Positions 63,387-64,000 of a stretch of DNA of 64,000 bases are shown here, piece after piece. Source of the stretch: an uncultured Erythrobacter sp. (GTDB lineage Bacteria; Pseudomonadota; Alphaproteobacteria; Sphingomonadales; Sphingomonadaceae); contig CANMSD010000001.1 in the NCBI GenBank assembly GCA_947500645.1, positions 930,001 through 994,000 on the forward strand. The letters are read 5' to 3'. Position numbers and translations under genes: made by a program. The stretch's first letter is position 1. Each line of letters starts with the position of its first letter. The notes beneath the pieces were generated by a model. It was not told where the DNA came from. It ran no database searches and was given only the letters and a program-made list of their open reading frames with translations.

Positions 63387-63626
63387 ATGGCTTATCCCCG
63401 CGACATATCTATCGCTGAAGCAATCAAGCGTGCAGGCTTGCCCCACTCACACCGGGTGCACTGGTCAAAGGCACGCAAGGCCGATGTAGTCCGCGCTGTG
63501 CGCGAAGACGTCATCAGCTTTAACGAGGCTCGTGAGCGCTATCTGCTCAGCCGCGCCGAGTTTGAGCAATGGGAACGTGAAACGGGCGGCAACGTCTACC
63601 GCATTCCGATGCTCGAAAGCGCCTGA
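63387..63626 (+). CDS. sciP: DUF1153/SciP-like CtrA-network protein
   Basis: The 79-residue protein is a DUF1153 member: RVHWSKARKADVVRAVREDVISFNEARERYLLSRAEFEQWER has the family helix-turn-helix style. In Caulobacter SciP binds CtrA and blocks transcription of CtrA-activated genes. The start ATG has AAAAAGGAG upstream. The assignment to DUF1153 is firm by eye; orthology to SciP is likely but not proven. Confidence 0.85.
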   Translation: MAYPRDISIAEAIKRAGLPHSHRVHWSKARKADVVRAVREDVISFNEARERYLLSRAEFEQWERETGGNVYRIPMLESA

Positions 63627-63643
63627 TTGACCCGGTATTGTGC

Positions 63644-63674
63644 GTTGCGGCGGAGCCCCCTATTCCGCCGCAAC
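63644..63674. terminator. Perfect 11-bp inverted repeat between sciP and the SOUL gene
   Basis: GTTGCGGCGGA (63644-63654) and TCCGCCGCAAC (63664-63674) are perfect complements with a 9-base loop. The right arm lies in the last codons of the SOUL-type gene on the other strand. No long T-run is present, so this is a candidate bidirectional terminator for the two convergent genes. Confidence 0.6.
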
Positions 63675-64000
63675 CTCAACCATCACCTCATTACGCCGCA
63701 TCGGTCCGGGAACCATCGGCGCGTCATAGAATGCGTGTTCGAACCCGCCAGTTGGCGTGAGGCCCTCTGACTCCACCCACTCGCTAAGCTTGCGCTCCAT
63801 CAAGGCCAATTCGTCTGGGCGCGCATATCCATTGAACATCACGGTCGCCATTCGCCGCGCTGGGACCTCTGTCAGGGTGATATCGGCAGGTGCCTTGGGT
63901 AAAGTTTCAAGCGTGTATTTGGCCGGCATCACAAAACGCGTGCGCCATTGGCTTTCGCCTGGTGTATCCCGCAAGACCGGAGCGGTCATCGCAATCGCTT
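63660..64000 (-). CDS. SOUL heme-binding family protein, partial at window edge
   Basis: This is the C-terminal part of a SOUL/HEBP family protein. The reading frame stays open to the right edge with the sequence AIAMTAPVLRD, which is the conserved IAMTAPV core lying mid-protein in the family, so the N-terminal half is outside the window. The later FNGYARPDEL and VMVEVAAE are typical of the closing part. SOUL proteins bind heme or porphyrins, often periplasmic. Confidence 0.85.
   Translation of the reverse strand, partial: AIAMTAPVLRDTPGESQWRTRFVMPAKYTLETLPKAPADITLTEVPARRMATVMFNGYARPDELALMERKLSEWVESEGLTPTGGFEHAFYDAPMVPGPMRRNEVMVEVAAE

Overview
The window reads as a chromosomal segment of an alphaproteobacterium, most probably order Sphingomonadales and an Erythrobacter-like member of the Erythrobacteraceae. 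This is inference from gene order and protein character. The supports are the tsaB-rimI-mucR-fur-plsC block, the mutY-dciA-dsbA-smc block, the plsX-fabH-ihfA-merR block next to rpmF, an F1-only atpHAGDC operon, a DUF1153/SciP gene, and a paired 'CCCGC..GCGGG' repeat of the kind common in sphingomonads. Coding density is very high, and no gene-free stretch exceeds 300 bases. I saw no rRNA, tRNA, CRISPR array, insertion sequence or prophage.

Layout. 1-4.5 kb: Fe-S carrier (NifU-like), nitroreductase, t6A enzyme TsaB, RimI, MucR, Fur and PlsC on the plus strand. 4.5-9.6 kb: a minus-strand block with a LysR regulator, CorC, YbeY, PhoH and MiaB. 9.6-18 kb: a nucleotidyltransferase-like protein, cyclophilin, MgtE, DUF1489, DUF1295, a DsbA/FrnE protein, NudC, a TAT-exported serine hydrolase and MutY. 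17.9-23.6 kb: DciA, two exported DsbA-like proteins and SMC. 23.6-26.7 kb: MerR, IHF-alpha, FabH, PlsX and L32 (rpmF). 27-31.3 kb: MAPEG, a desaturase divergent from an ArsR regulator, a metallo-hydrolase, and an S24 repressor divergent from two small unknown genes. 31-39.9 kb: aldehyde dehydrogenase, a ThDP enzyme, a 2-hydroxyacid dehydrogenase, CysS, a nitroreductase and CobT. 40-53.4 kb: transaldolase, DUF4197, PriA, an Fe-S photolyase, GST, a VWA lipoprotein, a PEP-mutase-like protein, Ada, a membrane-tethered trypsin-like protease with an unknown partner, a TauD-type dioxygenase and DUF1304. 53.6-59.7 kb: the F1 ATP synthase operon. 59.7-64 kb: an Rrf2 regulator divergent from a membrane protein, a prolyl oligopeptidase, SciP and a SOUL protein cut by the window edge.

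Most of this is ordinary housekeeping. The most unusual structures are four. First, three extra genes lie inside the F1 operon, one in each gap after atpA, atpG and atpD. Second, an Rrf2 regulator and a membrane-protein gene share a 13-bp inverted repeat that carries both ribosome binding sites, and the membrane protein appears to lack a canonical start codon in its coding frame (best placed is ATC at 60264). Third, the S24 repressor sits beside clustered TCCTA/TAGGA half-sites facing two unrecognised small genes. Fourth, two tandem DsbA-like proteins have atypical CxxC motifs. Starts were moved from the longest open frame where a Shine-Dalgarno sequence, signal peptide or neighbour overlap favoured another codon. 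Family assignments are from recognition of the translated sequence, not from database searches.
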